Shown here in pieces: positions 56,401 through 59,870 of a DNA stretch of 60,000 nucleotides (the first letter of the stretch is position 1; each line of letters begins with the position of its first letter). The notes beneath the pieces are model-generated. The model saw nothing but the letters and a program-made list of their open reading frames with translations. It searched no databases and was not told where the DNA came from. Origin of the DNA: Tubiluchus corallicola (lineage: Eukaryota; Priapulida; Priapulimorpha; Priapulimorphida; Tubiluchidae); assembly GCA_030141605.1 (NCBI GenBank), contig JAQGDQ010000051.1, forward strand, positions 312,001 through 372,000, written 5' to 3'. Position numbers and translations under genes: made by a program.

Positions 56401-59400
56401 GAAGATGCATAGAGTGCTCACTACTTTGACATTTTGATTAATTCTAGTGAAAGATCCAGTGCTTCTTAAAAGCATTACACAAATAGTTTATTAAATAATC
56501 TTTAACTACAGTTTGATTACATGCACAGCAATCTTAGCTGAACAATAGAATTGATTAGTAGTATTGCCATTTCAAGTTTAGTACAAGTTAACAGAAAACA
56601 AAAAAAATGTCATGATGACTAACAACAGCAAAAAAGAATTTTAATATATCATATTTATACAAACATATTTACTCAATATTAAAAATGGCCATAATTTTTG
56701 TGAAAATTAGTATAATGGCCTCCTTTGAATTTTTGACACAACTTACAAACTGCGCTTAGGAGTTTTGAGCATTCAACACATCTTTTTTCGCTGCAGACAT
56801 ATTAAGATTGCATAGCCTTTAAGTTTACTTATCATTTAGCTTCATAAAGTTTTATAAACAAGAGTTCTTCTTTATAAACTGTTTGCAATAATTGCAATAA
56901 TTCTTGAGAGTAAAACTGGATTTAGACTGTATGCTTTGTAAAATTTAGGTTTTAAAAACTTACATTTTACTAATGTAGATTCTTTGGACTCAAAGCAAAC
57001 AAGGGCAACGACCACAACTACTTACTGTAAATGGAGCTAGGCTGACTGGTGATAAACGTTTTATGAGTTTTGATCGAGAGATACAGGGTGATCGAGAAGT
57101 AAGACTACGAATCTTAGATGTACAAAGACAAGATGAGGGTGGATACACTTGTGAACTTCCAACCATACCACCAGTATCAGCTGATGTTAGAGTTACAGTA
57201 GCAGGTACTCTATAGTGTCTCTCTTTGTATTCTTTTCTGCACTTTCTGCTTCTACCTTTTATTTTAATAAAGTCTTATTGATGATTCTTAATATCTCTGC
57301 TGTTCATTTGTCATATACATTCAGACCACATTGATGTTTTTTTGTTTGTCTGCTTTTCTTGTAAGAAATCTTTTTGAACAGTAAGGGAAATGAACGTAGA
57401 ACAGTGACTATTAAATCACATGATAGGTTTAAATGTGGAATTGGGAACAGTTTCATTTATTACAACAGTCACAGTTATTGAACACATGCTGGTGAAACAT
57501 TAATTAATCATCTTGTATAGTTTCAGGACAAAGTTTATTTGATCATTGTGAAGTAATATGAATAAATATCAATAGATATCGCAATACATAAAGTAATATT
57601 AATAGATTAATGACTAATTTTCATAACTTTTTATAGGTGGTGCTAGTAGTAGTGTAACTGTACCTGATGAACTCAGGCAAGCTTTTGACATTGGTGTAGA
57701 TACTAGCAGTGGCAAAGCAACAGTTCCTGTTGCACCGAAACGATTGCCAGCAATCACGCAGCAACCTAACATTGAAAAAGCGACAACAGCGACATCTGAG
57801 GTTGAAGGTCAGACTTTTCACTACTATGAATGCCTCCCATATTTTGTTCACTTCACAGAATATTGTTCCCTACATTTAAATGTTTTTTTCTTAAAAACTG
57901 ACAAATTGTTATAATAAGAATTTGCTATTAATGCTGTGAATATGAGGTAATAATATAGTTTATGTGTATGGGCTTGATGATTGAAGTTAAGACATGCCAG
58001 ACCTGGTAAAAGAAAGTAGGAATGCCTGCTGGATTCAATGCTTAATTTGCATGATTCCTTTCTGCCATATTGCCTCTGATTCTTCCTTCCATTAAGGGAA
58101 GATGTATGTATAATGCACACCTAAATGTGGCTAAGCTTCCTTTTGTTGAACCAGTGTCTTGTCTTAGGTATTTGTAAAGTATGGCATTCAAATCAGCTGT
58201 ACACCTCTCTTCACTTAATTTATTTAAAAGGGTTTGTATTTTCTTAATGCACAGCACAAGTGTGCAAGGTAAAAAACACGTGTCTTGAAACTGTGTTTTC
58301 TACATTTTTTCTTACAATATTTTTCTCGAAATTAATCTGCATTAGTGCTTTCTTGAAAAATACAAAAACTTTTTCTGATTATACTAGTGCTTCTAACTAT
58401 GGCAATTTGGGGGTGTAAAATTACCTGTGTATTACAAAACATATTTTAATATAATTTTTGTAACAACATAACCCATTTGGCTATTTGTTACTTATTTATA
58501 AGTAATTTAGCTATTTGTTATTACTTTCAATTTACAAGTAACACCTACTTTGCTTCCTGCTGTGTTGCTGATTGATTGTGTTTCATAAATTTTGAAATTA
58601 TAGCAGAAGTGATAATGAACTGAATAACTAATAAAGGAAATATACAAAAAATAATAGATATTGTATGTTTTCCAATCATTAATTAGTCTCTTTGCAATAG
58701 AATTGTGCAAAATTACTAACTGGTTTTTGCACTAATGATTGAAACCTAAGTGGAGTTTTTGAATGGTGCCCTAATGCTTTAGTTCTCCCTTGATGTTGTG
58801 AGGCAGCCCGCAGATAATTAAACACAGCTTGAAATATTTAGGAAATAATATTTGGTTTGTTGTAAAATATATTTTGTTTTATCAAATTTAGGCAATTTTG
58901 AAAGACCATTTTTCTCCGAGTGTGCTGGAATGTATCAAGTACCAGAAGTATGTGATTTTAATGAGAACTCTAGACTATCAGATTGCCAGTACCGCATAAC
59001 ATGGCAGTACAGTGCAGCTAATGATAGCGTGAGGTTCGTTATTCATGCTAAGAATAAAGGACGTGACTGGACTGGTGTTGGATTTTCTCGTGATAGAAAC
59101 ATGGTAAATGCACACTTAATTAGAGTAAAAACTCAGTATTAGTGGATAAAATTTTTTTGTTTGACTACCGAAGTTTGTCTATGTTGTGAGTTTGTTTTTG
59201 ACATTGAAAAAAGAGAGAGGAGATTTATTAATGATTGGCTTGAACTGCTTTTACTGAGAAGATAAATCATTGTTAACTACTTACAATAAATGAATATTAA
59301 GATGCTTAATAGCTCTTGCAAAACATAAAAGATGTGTAATGGTACTCGTATTTTGTTTTCTTTAACAGGATAATTCTGATGTAGTATTTGGCTGGGTTGA

Positions 59401-59870
59401 CGGAAGTGGAGAGACGGTGCTAATTGATGGGTGGGTACTGAATAACTTGCATTCTTGATTTTTTGCTAGATTTTGAACTGTTAAAGATAGTTAGTATCAA
59501 AGAGCTGGTTAGAACAATGAATGTCGTTTTAATAGATCTGGTCAGTTTAATGTAATGAAATAAGCTAGAAAATATTCATGACTTTTTAGGTATTTGTTGT
59601 ATAAGGGTGTGCCATTCCGTGATATAATCTCAGATGCAAAACTATCATATGGAAAAGTTATTAATGGTGTCACAGTACTCGAATTCTGGCGTTCGAGAGT
59701 AACAAGGGATGAACAACGTGATCTGATGTTTGGTGATACTGATGATGAGTGCTTTTATTTTTTCTTTCCTTACGACACCAGTGCATTTATCACAGAAACA
59801 CGTACTATAACAAAACATCGATCTACACCAGCCATTTCTGACAGAAAAATTTGCATTAGGAAATGCGTAG
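4392..59870 (+). CDS. Giant modular lectin / CCP / DOMON / Ig-array gene, partial at both ends (52 exons)
   Basis: Seen: 52 exons bounded by AG and GT, all joining in frame with no stop, in the order FTP lectin, C-type lectin, CCP, CCP, DOMON, sixteen Ig domains, DOMON. Nearly all introns between domains are phase 1; introns inside Ig domains are phase 0. Established: FTP plus C-type lectin plus CCP is the N-terminal plan of the arthropod Furrowed family; DOMON domains bind haem or sugars; Ig arrays mediate adhesion. Inferred: a secreted or membrane-anchored adhesion or recognition protein; all domains are extracellular types. The start codon, signal peptide and C-terminus were not found. An alternative is two or more adjacent genes, but the unbroken phase chain and absence of any stop or new start argue against it. 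Exons are listed separately below. Confidence 0.85.
5411..5500 (+). CDS. Exon: FTP domain, part 2
   Basis: Encodes NALRDLEIRVGNS and VLCGSHRKPI, the LxxxEIRVG strand and following Cys typical of FTP domains. 90 bases, phase 1 at both ends. Confidence 0.8.
6361..6427 (+). mobile_element. Extremely 5'-truncated LINE tail with target-site duplication
   Basis: A 41-base insert (6374-6414) with the GACCCCGCATAGGGA...GAAGAAGAAG look of a LINE 3' terminus is flanked by a perfect 13-base direct repeat, GCAGTACTAAAAT, at 6361-6373 and 6415-6427. Confidence 0.7.
6565..6735 (-). mobile_element. Relic of a LINE ORF C-terminus
   Basis: The minus strand encodes DPSHPLASNFEKP, then DRYKSLICKTNRFLNSFIP ending SAVRQFK and a stop. 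The KTNRFxNSFIPxAVRxxN signature closes many CR1/L2-type reverse-transcriptase ORFs in invertebrates. It lies antisense inside the intron 5501-6904. Confidence 0.55.
6905..7042 (+). CDS. Exon: FTP domain, part 3
   Basis: Encodes RGAVVDFRCEKAIRGRFVSV and LSLCEVFVFATG, the VxFxC, GRFVxVQ and LxLCEVxV end of FTP domains. Phase 1 at both ends. Confidence 0.85.
7668..7955 (+). CDS. Exon: C-type lectin domain, N-terminal part
   Basis: After a Pro-Cys start it encodes GKCYSFFRVSENGCTWNDGR, NDCSAKGGQLAVIQNQ and KYFIGLRTSD...KEWIDG. This is the long-form CTLD: first Cys pair, WxxAxxxC-like helix, GGxLAxIxxxxxxxFL and the FxIGLxxxxxxxxxWxDG strand. Phase 1 at both ends. Confidence 0.9.
8587..8730 (+). 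CDS. Exon: C-type lectin domain, C-terminal part
   Basis: Encodes NFTSWNNGQPEGIHGDRCAV, then DWKWNVESCENKLEFICMK. Conserved Cys and FIC ending are present. The Ca/sugar site reads QPE where binders have EPN or QPD, and the WND motif reads WNV, so classical Ca-dependent sugar binding is doubtful. Phase 1 at both ends. Confidence 0.9.
9057..9233 (+). CDS. Exon: sushi/CCP domain 1
   Basis: One exon, one module: CIRPRRYQHVRM, VSFECEEGYELIGSRGATCL and GLWDAESPVCI. Four cysteines with the GYxLxG and W core of complement control protein repeats. Phase 1-1, so a classic symmetrical shuffling exon. Confidence 0.9.
   Translation: MLRHAFVLEDINMFGWLAMIFLLIAKYHLNVKKAMSLLVHVVPLVCLMDYGMQSHPYV
9234..10080. 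other. Intron segment, nothing recognised
   Basis: First part of the 4.6-kb intron 9234-13804. Very AT-rich; no open frame or repeat that I recognise before the LINE relic. Confidence 0.5.
10080..13070 (-). mobile_element. CR1/L2-like LINE relic, near full length, antisense in intron
   Basis: Reading the minus strand from 13070 down: an N-terminal GDCQLNPRPG motif (13007-13054); GLKIAHLNI, an endonuclease start, at 12628-12660; a connector with ETLKKLLPTRKR (11550-11810); RT motifs DSWRTARVTPIYKTGSISS (11306-11527), SGVPQRSILGPLLF (about 10945-10985) and YAHD replacing YADD (10873-10884); thumb EKLLGVILDQHLTWHSHISK (10491-10817); and a C-terminal PRTDSGKAILQYS region ending near 10124. Frameshifts and the damaged active site mark it as inactive. 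A foreign tail at about 12195-12300 may be nested. Confidence 0.8.
12195..12300 (-). repeat. (TAAAC)n-tailed LINE 3' end, possibly nested
   Basis: About five TTTAG units at 12198-12225 next to a TGTCATGACAAAAGG stretch. On the minus strand this reads as a LINE 3' end with a short tandem tail, lying inside the endonuclease region of the larger relic. Confidence 0.4.
13805..13858 (+). CDS. Exon: short linker
   Basis: 54-base phase 1-1 exon encoding SAVQDSPEKLNGFTQIV between the two CCP domains. No domain. It keeps frame whether included or skipped, so it could be a cassette exon. Supported by phase and splice sites only. Confidence 0.6.
14572..14769 (+). CDS. Exon: sushi/CCP domain 2
   Basis: KCPQLDFISNGEAVFLDG, GDRVQYVCNDNFKLKG and RFCLFTGQWSGSQPIC carry the four CCP cysteines, the variable NG turn and the GxWSGxxPxC ending. 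Phase 1-1, GTAAGA donor. Confidence 0.9.
15165..16260 (+). mobile_element. CR1/L2-like LINE 3' part, decayed
   Basis: Plus strand, several frames: KFLGIIFHENLD and HINMISLKLSKNDGIISH (15170-15290), PSNLNPFCTLQRKFL...HFKDRNPLTIDDLVKYN (15400-15550), YVRYCRTNNAKH and GPNVWNSVFF (15640-15720). These match the thumb and C-terminus of CR1/L2 reverse transcriptases. A 3' untranslated part ends in an AATAAACAAAAAATAAAC tail near 16240-16262. A (TA)n tract interrupts it. Confidence 0.65.
15299..15345. repeat. (TA)n microsatellite
   Basis: About 23 perfect TA dinucleotides inside the LINE relic. Confidence 0.95.
16386..16493 (+). CDS. Exon: linker before DOMON 1
   Basis: Encodes HVVQNDGSIFSVPDKTLASP and NLPSFVPNE, a Ser/Pro-rich spacer with no domain. 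Good TTTACTTTACAG acceptor; the donor GTCAGG is weak. Phase 1-1. Confidence 0.6.
17346..17539 (+). CDS. Exon: DOMON domain 1, N-terminal part
   Basis: Encodes CNGMWSMPPECRNEECQYKI, then TWWFDESKDLIRFTI and EWMGVGFSRDRNM. Cys pattern, YxITW strand and WxGVGFSxDxxM are DOMON hallmarks. Ends phase 0 directly before the SDV strand of the next exon. Same layout as 58892-59103. Confidence 0.85.
17838..17925. repeat. Short tandem repeat
   Basis: Imperfect repeats of a unit like TTATACTTGGTACTTATAAAC, about three copies, just upstream of the DOMON 1 second exon. Confidence 0.6.
17933..18449 (+). CDS. Exon: DOMON domain 1, C-terminal part plus tail
   Basis: Starts AQSDVIYGWLNENGVFITDA, the SDVxxGW strand of DOMON, then GVTTLRFFRQRNTGDDSD, LYLLYPFDSN and KKHRKTP..SKVCMRSC. 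After the CxRxC end it continues about 70 residues without a recognised domain. At 517 bases it is the longest exon in the gene; DOMON 2 splits the same stretch with an extra intron. Confidence 0.85.
18690..18772 (-). repeat. tRNA-derived SINE remnant
   Basis: The minus strand carries an A-box-like TGGCCGAGTGGTTT (about 18750-18763) and a B-box-like AGTTCGAGACT (18709-18719), the arrangement of tRNA-Ser/Leu promoters. The stems do not pair well, so a SINE relic is more likely than a working tRNA. Confidence 0.5.
19163..19351 (+). CDS. Exon: linker after DOMON 1
   Basis: Encodes FEAQVKVKMGTEVRVIPRHQ, then TLVQATQVDGESLPASGEP and ISGIIFGAQINEGQSN. No recognised domain. The acceptor could be AG at 19161-19162 or 19164-19165; both keep frame. 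Phase 1-1. The VKVKMGTEVRVIP run resembles VRMGTGIKVFVP in exon 23332-23421, so the two linkers may be related. Confidence 0.65.
19378..19520. repeat. 72-bp tandem duplication in intron
   Basis: A segment beginning GCAAGGTACAAGT at 19381 recurs at 19453 with similar following sequence; period 72. It starts 26 bases after the exon donor. Confidence 0.7.
19983..20092 (+). CDS. Exon: Ig domain 1, N-half
   Basis: Encodes PSIGSISTDVLAYVGDMVVL then TCVVQNYDGTQ: A and B strands with the first canonical Cys (LTC). Ends phase 0 like every other Ig N-half exon. Confidence 0.85.
20093..21087. other. Intron inside Ig1, nothing recognised
   Basis: About 1 kb of AT-rich sequence, no repeat or open frame that I can identify. 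Confidence 0.5.
21088..21270 (+). CDS. Exon: Ig domain 1, core
   Basis: Encodes VSWMRLKNKDQAEGELL, then the strand QYVLTINKVFESDSGIYRCH. Core Trp and the DSGxYxC motif with the second Cys. Unlike Ig2, the exon stops right after YRCH, so the G strand is on a third exon. Confidence 0.85.
21562..21768 (+). repeat. 24-bp minisatellite, open in two frames
   Basis: One 22-base copy then seven 24-base copies of GGATTTAACAATGGTGCAGGCAGT-like units plus a partial copy, in the intron 21271-22016. Because 24 is a multiple of three it stays open, reading Gly-Ser-Gly-Phe-Asn-Asn-Gly-Ala repeats in one frame. No convincing splice sites in that frame, so not called an exon. Confidence 0.9.
22017..22110 (+). 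CDS. Exon: Ig domain 1, G strand and tail
   Basis: Starts VPTKPALTADVRVHV, matching the final strand that other Ig domains carry after YxC (for example IATKPSVTADVILTI in Ig2). Ends phase 1. Confidence 0.85.
22422..22544 (+). CDS. Exon: linker
   Basis: Phase 1-1 exon encoding NPDRITEQFPEEYTQPSGG and acidic, polar residues. No domain. Good TTTCAG acceptor and GTAAGT donor. Confidence 0.65.
23332..23421 (+). CDS. Exon: linker
   Basis: Phase 1-1, 90 bases, encoding SKLEGKEEMEVRMGTGIKV then FVPIDETTPQ. No domain. Weak similarity to the linker at 19163-19351. Confidence 0.6.
24021..24145 (+). CDS. Exon: Ig domain 2, N-half
   Basis: PEPRILQISQDSEIPWGSTV then ELRCLIENAADLN. First Cys present (LRC). 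The PRIxxISxDSxxPxGxTVEL pattern begins every later Ig repeat. Phase 1 in, 0 out. Confidence 0.85.
24146..25272. other. Intron inside Ig2, low-complexity patch only
   Basis: Contains a TCATCATTGTCATTGTTGTC-type low-complexity patch at about 24635-24700; otherwise AT-rich sequence with nothing recognised. Confidence 0.5.
25273..25498 (+). CDS. Exon: Ig domain 2, C-half
   Basis: IVWIFQKDGNEPIILSSNSA, KLAVLTIKDLATSDSGIYTC and QIATKPSVTADVILTIT. Core Trp, DSGxYxC and the G strand on one exon of 226 bases; phase 0 in, 1 out. Confidence 0.9.
25499..27049. other. Intron between Ig2 and Ig3
   Basis: No gene. A patch near 26490-26535 (CTACATAACATATTGATTCA...CATTTGTGTTG) resembles one at about 53355-53400, suggesting a dispersed repeat. 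Confidence 0.45.
27050..27252 (+). CDS. Exon: Ig domain 3, linker and N-half
   Basis: A Gln/Pro-rich linker, then KPVIVDASRDTEIPVGATVE and LTCIATNTNNLN with the first Cys. Phase 1 in, 0 out. Confidence 0.9.
27793..27930 (+). CDS. Exon: Ig domain 3, middle
   Basis: LIWLKQNQGKAPVMLTVNG to HRQAVLTIK: Trp strand to E strand. Phase 0 at both ends; this domain has an extra intron compared with its neighbours. Confidence 0.85.
28842..28929 (+). CDS. Exon: Ig domain 3, end
   Basis: NVDEDDGGIYTCEVATRPPV then SVDVRLTVV: the D-G-x-Y-x-C motif with second Cys and G strand. Ends phase 1. Confidence 0.85.
29356..29513 (+). CDS. Exon: Ig domain 4, N-half
   Basis: LLPSIVEVSKDADVTAGG then SFDLTCIAANVANLN; first Cys present. 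Donor is GTACTG. Confidence 0.85.
29658..29886 (+). CDS. Exon: Ig domain 4, C-half
   Basis: IVWLHRRLGEKAALISANGA, VNNAGPEDSGNYTC and QVPTRPPIMVDLQIFVHG. The last canonical second Cys before the Cys-less block. It already has the 229-base length of that block and shares its xxVGPED-like approach and QIFVxG ending, so it may be the closest relative of the ancestor of Ig5-12. Confidence 0.9.
30194..30411 (+). CDS. Exon: Ig domain 5, N-half (first Cys lost)
   Basis: Pro-rich linker RPTPITNIEQQLPPLVP, then PKIIEISNDATVPAGATVEL and QAVAVNVGNLN. Ala sits where Ig2-4 have Cys. First member of the Cys-less block and the most diverged linker in it. Confidence 0.85.
30752..30980 (+). CDS. Exon: Ig domain 5, C-half (second Cys lost)
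   Basis: VVWSHISPSSAPINIAVNE, FIENVGPEDEGIYRFEIATT and YEDIQLFVSG. Trp kept; YxC has become YRF. 229 bases, phase 0 in, 1 out. Confidence 0.9.
31086..31306 (+). CDS. Exon: Ig domain 6, N-half (Cys-less)
   Basis: Linker VLPTTIPPSQSFIRSQTPPS, then RIIEISRGARVPAGSTLELK and AVALDVENLN. 221 bases. The linker is nearly invariant in Ig6-11 and rich in Ser, Thr, Pro and Gln, a likely O-glycosylated spacer (inference). Confidence 0.9.
31500..31728 (+). CDS. Exon: Ig domain 6, C-half (Cys-less)
   Basis: VVWSLIPHSSAPIIIAVNDR and GPEDEGIYRFEIAATPPVF. Nearly identical to the exon at 37708-37936. Confidence 0.9.
31835..32055 (+). CDS. Exon: Ig domain 7, N-half (Cys-less)
   Basis: Same linker (SFVRSQTPISGQGVLLDQ) and LELKAVALDVENLN end. 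221 bases. The preceding 106-base intron matches the one at 37937-38042 in length and sequence. Donor GTATGT. Confidence 0.9.
32864..33092 (+). CDS. Exon: Ig domain 7, C-half (Cys-less)
   Basis: VVWSRIAAGSAPIRFAINK and GPVDEGIYRFEIATAPPIY. By eye it differs from the exon at 34333-34561 by one base (Ala versus Thr). Confidence 0.9.
33193..33233 (+). pseudogene. Relic N-half exon start with premature stop, copy 1
   Basis: A good TTTTATTACAG acceptor is followed by GTSVLPTTFST and Thr, then TAA at 33231-33233. This is the start of an N-half exon, decayed. The intact acceptor of Ig8 lies at 33319-33320. Use of this upstream acceptor would end the protein early. Confidence 0.7.
33321..33541 (+). 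CDS. Exon: Ig domain 8, N-half (Cys-less)
   Basis: RPAILPTTISPSQSFIRSQT linker and LELKAVALDAENLN. 221 bases, acceptor TTTTATTACAG, donor GTAAGT. Confidence 0.9.
34333..34561 (+). CDS. Exon: Ig domain 8, C-half (Cys-less)
   Basis: Same as 32864-33092 apart from one substitution (IATTPP). The flanking introns are also near-identical, so this is a recent tandem copy. Confidence 0.9.
34662..34702 (+). pseudogene. Relic N-half exon start with premature stop, copy 2
   Basis: Duplicate of 33193-33233: acceptor, then RTSVLSTTFST and Thr, then TAA at 34700-34702. It keeps the Glu-Arg start of genuine N-half exons, which copy 1 has lost. Confidence 0.7.
34790..35010 (+). CDS. Exon: Ig domain 9, N-half (Cys-less)
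   Basis: RPAILPTTISPSQSFIRSQT linker, ISRDARVPAGSTLELKAVAL and the DAENLN end. 221 bases; donor GTAAAT. Followed by a 2.7-kb intron rich in repeats. Confidence 0.9.
35031..35583 (-). mobile_element. Possible LTR retrotransposon 3' end
   Basis: A candidate LTR at 35031-35339 starts TGTTACA and ends TGCTACA on the + strand, with an AATAAA signal on the minus strand. Next to it a minus-strand frame (35335-35583) ends RLVKPIIRGAVLLPTTAV..EPNV, which resembles a pol C-terminus. No second LTR or target-site duplication was found. Confidence 0.4.
35850..35898 (+). repeat. LINE-tail-like fragment
   Basis: GATTCCCCGTAAGGATAAGG followed by GATGAAGATGAG resembles the 3' terminus seen at 6374-6414. No clear target-site duplication. 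Confidence 0.4.
36487..36903. mobile_element. Possible hAT-like non-autonomous element
   Basis: Left end TAGGGCTCCATG and right end (reverse complement) CAGGGCTGTATTGTCC both lead into GGCC-rich ends like those of the element at 48844-49271. The inverted ends match only partly. Confidence 0.35.
37708..37936 (+). CDS. Exon: Ig domain 9, C-half (Cys-less)
   Basis: VVWSLIPPSSSPINIAVNDR and GPDDEGIYRFEIATTPPVF. Closest to 31500-31728, not to its neighbours, showing that the order arose by segmental copying. Confidence 0.9.
38043..38263 (+). CDS. Exon: Ig domain 10, N-half (Cys-less)
   Basis: QPNVLPTTIPPSQSFIRSQT linker, LLEQRATTTRNNEPQPRI and LELKAVALNAENLN. 221 bases. Confidence 0.9.
38385..38459. 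repeat. (ATC)n microsatellite
   Basis: About 22 ATC units with one T substitution and a degenerate end. Confidence 0.95.
38480..40430. other. Intron segment, no gene recognised
   Basis: A GC-richer patch (about 38490-39130) holds a 128-codon minus-strand frame (38673-39059) with no recognised domain; GGTTGATCCCTGAC and GGTTGACCCCTGACC (about 38838 and 38968) repeat within it. Probably an unclassified repeat. Confidence 0.35.
40447..40525 (-). repeat. tRNA-derived SINE head or tRNA-like relic
   Basis: The minus strand reads GCGAGATAGCTTAGTGAGTA (A box, with a GCTT/AAGC D stem) and later TGGGTTTGAATCCCA (B box with a 4-bp T stem). The anticodon arm is poor, so a SINE is more likely than an active tRNA gene. 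Confidence 0.5.
40867..41199. mobile_element. TA-flanked MITE with 60-bp inverted repeats
   Basis: Terminal inverted repeats of about 62 bases (40867-40928 and 41138-41199) with about five mismatches; the core is ACGTAATGCCCTTTATAGTC on the left. TA at 40865-40866 and 41200-41201 fits a Tc1/mariner-type target duplication. No open frame inside, so non-autonomous. Confidence 0.8.
41239..41467 (+). CDS. Exon: Ig domain 10, C-half (Cys-less)
   Basis: VVWSRISANSAPINIAINE, EPEDEGIYRFKIATTPPIY and IEIFVFG. Its acceptor lies only 40 bases after the MITE. Confidence 0.9.
41577..41797 (+). CDS. Exon: Ig domain 11, N-half (Cys-less)
   Basis: QPAILPTTIPPSQSSIRSQT linker, ISRDATVPEGSTLELKAVAL and DVENLN. 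221 bases. Confidence 0.9.
41798..43383. other. Intron inside Ig11, nothing recognised
   Basis: 1.6 kb of AT-rich sequence with short frames only. Confidence 0.5.
43384..43612 (+). CDS. Exon: Ig domain 11, C-half (Cys-less)
   Basis: VVWSHIAASSAPVNIAVNER and GPKDEGIYRFEIATTPSIY. Acceptor is TTTTTAATAAG, with an interrupted pyrimidine tract. 229 bases. Confidence 0.9.
44055..44260 (+). CDS. Exon: Ig domain 12, N-half (Cys-less)
   Basis: PPAIFPTTVRPSRGFVRSQT linker, ISRDARVQTGATVTLKAIA and ADSKSLN. 206 bases: it lacks five residues of the LLGQRATTARNN part of the linker. Confidence 0.9.
44404..44493. repeat. Perfect 45-bp direct duplication
   Basis: AGACAATATTTTCACTTTTC...CGTCTCCC occurs twice head to tail (44404-44448, 44449-44493) in the intron. 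Confidence 0.95.
45347..45575 (+). CDS. Exon: Ig domain 12, C-half (Cys-less, last of block)
   Basis: VLWSRVPANSAPINIAINK, DPGDEGIYRFEIATMPPVY and IQIFVSG. Eighth and last domain with YRF in place of YxC. Confidence 0.9.
46732..46989. mobile_element. About 245-bp insertion flanked by 12-bp direct repeats
   Basis: TAACATAACTTT occurs at 46732-46743 and 46978-46989. Flanks on both sides align with the intron 43613-44054 (about 43735-43950), which lacks the insert. Inside is a CCGACCGGTTTCGAAC motif common in dispersed invertebrate repeats. Confidence 0.65.
47236..47477 (+). CDS. Exon: Ig domain 13, linker and N-half (Cys restored)
   Basis: Long Thr/Gln/Pro linker (about 45 residues), then VPKIAEISRNSSVHVGNSVI and LSCVTTGADQLN. 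Canonical first Cys returns. Confidence 0.9.
48307..48532 (+). CDS. Exon: Ig domain 13, C-half
   Basis: VVWLQKQPGELPIVLTVDE, RPKDEAVYICEISSVPPVS and VDVHVEVI. Second Cys present; 226 bases as in Ig2 and Ig14-16. Confidence 0.9.
48844..49271. mobile_element. hAT-like non-autonomous element
   Basis: Left end CAGGGCTATCTTAACAGCAT, right end (reverse complement) CAGGGCTGTCTTAACCCATG, with GGCCC-rich subterminal sequence. The CAGGGCTRTCTTAA terminus is typical of hAT-type elements. No clear 8-bp target duplication. Confidence 0.55.
49686..49885 (+). CDS. Exon: Ig domain 14, linker and N-half
   Basis: SPLPVERTSIIRPQATPP linker, KPKITDISRNSNVPAGVTI and KLVCGVSNIGNLN with the first Cys. Acceptor chosen as the AG at 49684-49685 after a pyrimidine-rich tract; 49682 or 49632 are in-frame alternatives. 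Confidence 0.8.
50272..50497 (+). CDS. Exon: Ig domain 14, C-half
   Basis: VVWLLSKEGSTSHMLSAGD, RLEDAGVYICEVPTIPPVT and ASVSIDVF. Donor GTCAGT. Confidence 0.9.
50695..50855. repeat. GAGT/GA low-complexity tract
   Basis: Purine-rich run of GAGTGAGT, GAGAGAGG and AAAGAGAG units; opposite-strand frames through it are artefacts of the repeat. Confidence 0.9.
51630..51862 (+). CDS. Exon: Ig domain 15, linker and N-half
   Basis: Linker of about 45 residues rich in Pro, Arg and Thr (TTPLPRPRRPTIEATTAPRR), then KPAIVEITSDSNVQVGSNVA and LSCFVTNADGLN. Confidence 0.9.
51863..53810. other. Intron inside Ig15 with repeat patches
   Basis: A LINE-tail-like (AATTG)n stretch at about 52005-52045, four loose copies of a GCTTGCTTCTCTTC-type unit at about 53450-53600, and a (TA)n tract near 53692-53709. 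No coding sequence recognised. Confidence 0.5.
53811..54036 (+). CDS. Exon: Ig domain 15, C-half
   Basis: VVWSWTKPSQDSQLLTVNAV, DIDNADSGTYTCEIMTKPSV and YDIKINVH. DSGxYxC canonical. Confidence 0.9.
54037..56174. other. Intron between Ig15 and Ig16
   Basis: A possible LINE relic on the + strand near 55300-55440 (KLNALIMLLNSLILLAFF then CEIWNSATLDDYKLKHV) and an (AAT)n tract at 55241-55263. Otherwise nothing recognised. Confidence 0.35.
56175..56362 (+). CDS. Exon: Ig domain 16, linker and N-half
   Basis: Short linker TPKNPAIRHPVSPVTTPS, RPRPAILEINSDSEVPFGAT and IELSCIVRNAGHLS. Donor GTGAGA; the usual LN end is LS here. Confidence 0.9.
56979..57204 (+). CDS. Exon: Ig domain 16, C-half
   Basis: ILWTQSKQGQRPQLLTVNGA, DVQRQDEGGYTCELPTIPPV and SADVRVTVA. 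Last Ig domain in the window. Confidence 0.9.
57637..57807 (+). CDS. Exon: linker before DOMON 2
   Basis: GASSSVTVPDELRQAFDIG, APKRLPAITQQPN and EKATTATSEVE. Ser/Thr/Pro-rich, no domain, phase 1-1; donor GTCAGA. Confidence 0.75.
57808..58891. other. Intron, nothing recognised
   Basis: 1.1 kb AT-rich sequence before DOMON 2. Confidence 0.5.
58892..59103 (+). CDS. Exon: DOMON domain 2, N-terminal part
   Basis: ECAGMYQVPEVCDFNENSR, DCQYRITWQYSAANDSVRFV and DWTGVGFSRDRNM. Same Cys spacing, YxITW and GVGFSRDRNM as DOMON 1; intron at the identical position and phase (0). Confidence 0.9.
59369..59430 (+). CDS. Exon: DOMON domain 2, SDV strand
   Basis: DNSDVVFGWVDGSGETVLID, 62 bases, ends phase 2 at a GTGGGT donor. 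The intron after it is absent from DOMON 1. Confidence 0.85.
59590..59870 (+). CDS. Exon: DOMON domain 2, C-terminal part
   Basis: VINGVTVLEFWRSRVTRDEQ, CFYFFFPYDTS and TKHRSTPAISDRKICIRKCV. Shares FxRxxxT, PxD, KHRxTP and KxCxRxC with DOMON 1. Ends phase 1 at GTGAGT, so the gene continues to the right of the window. Confidence 0.9.
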
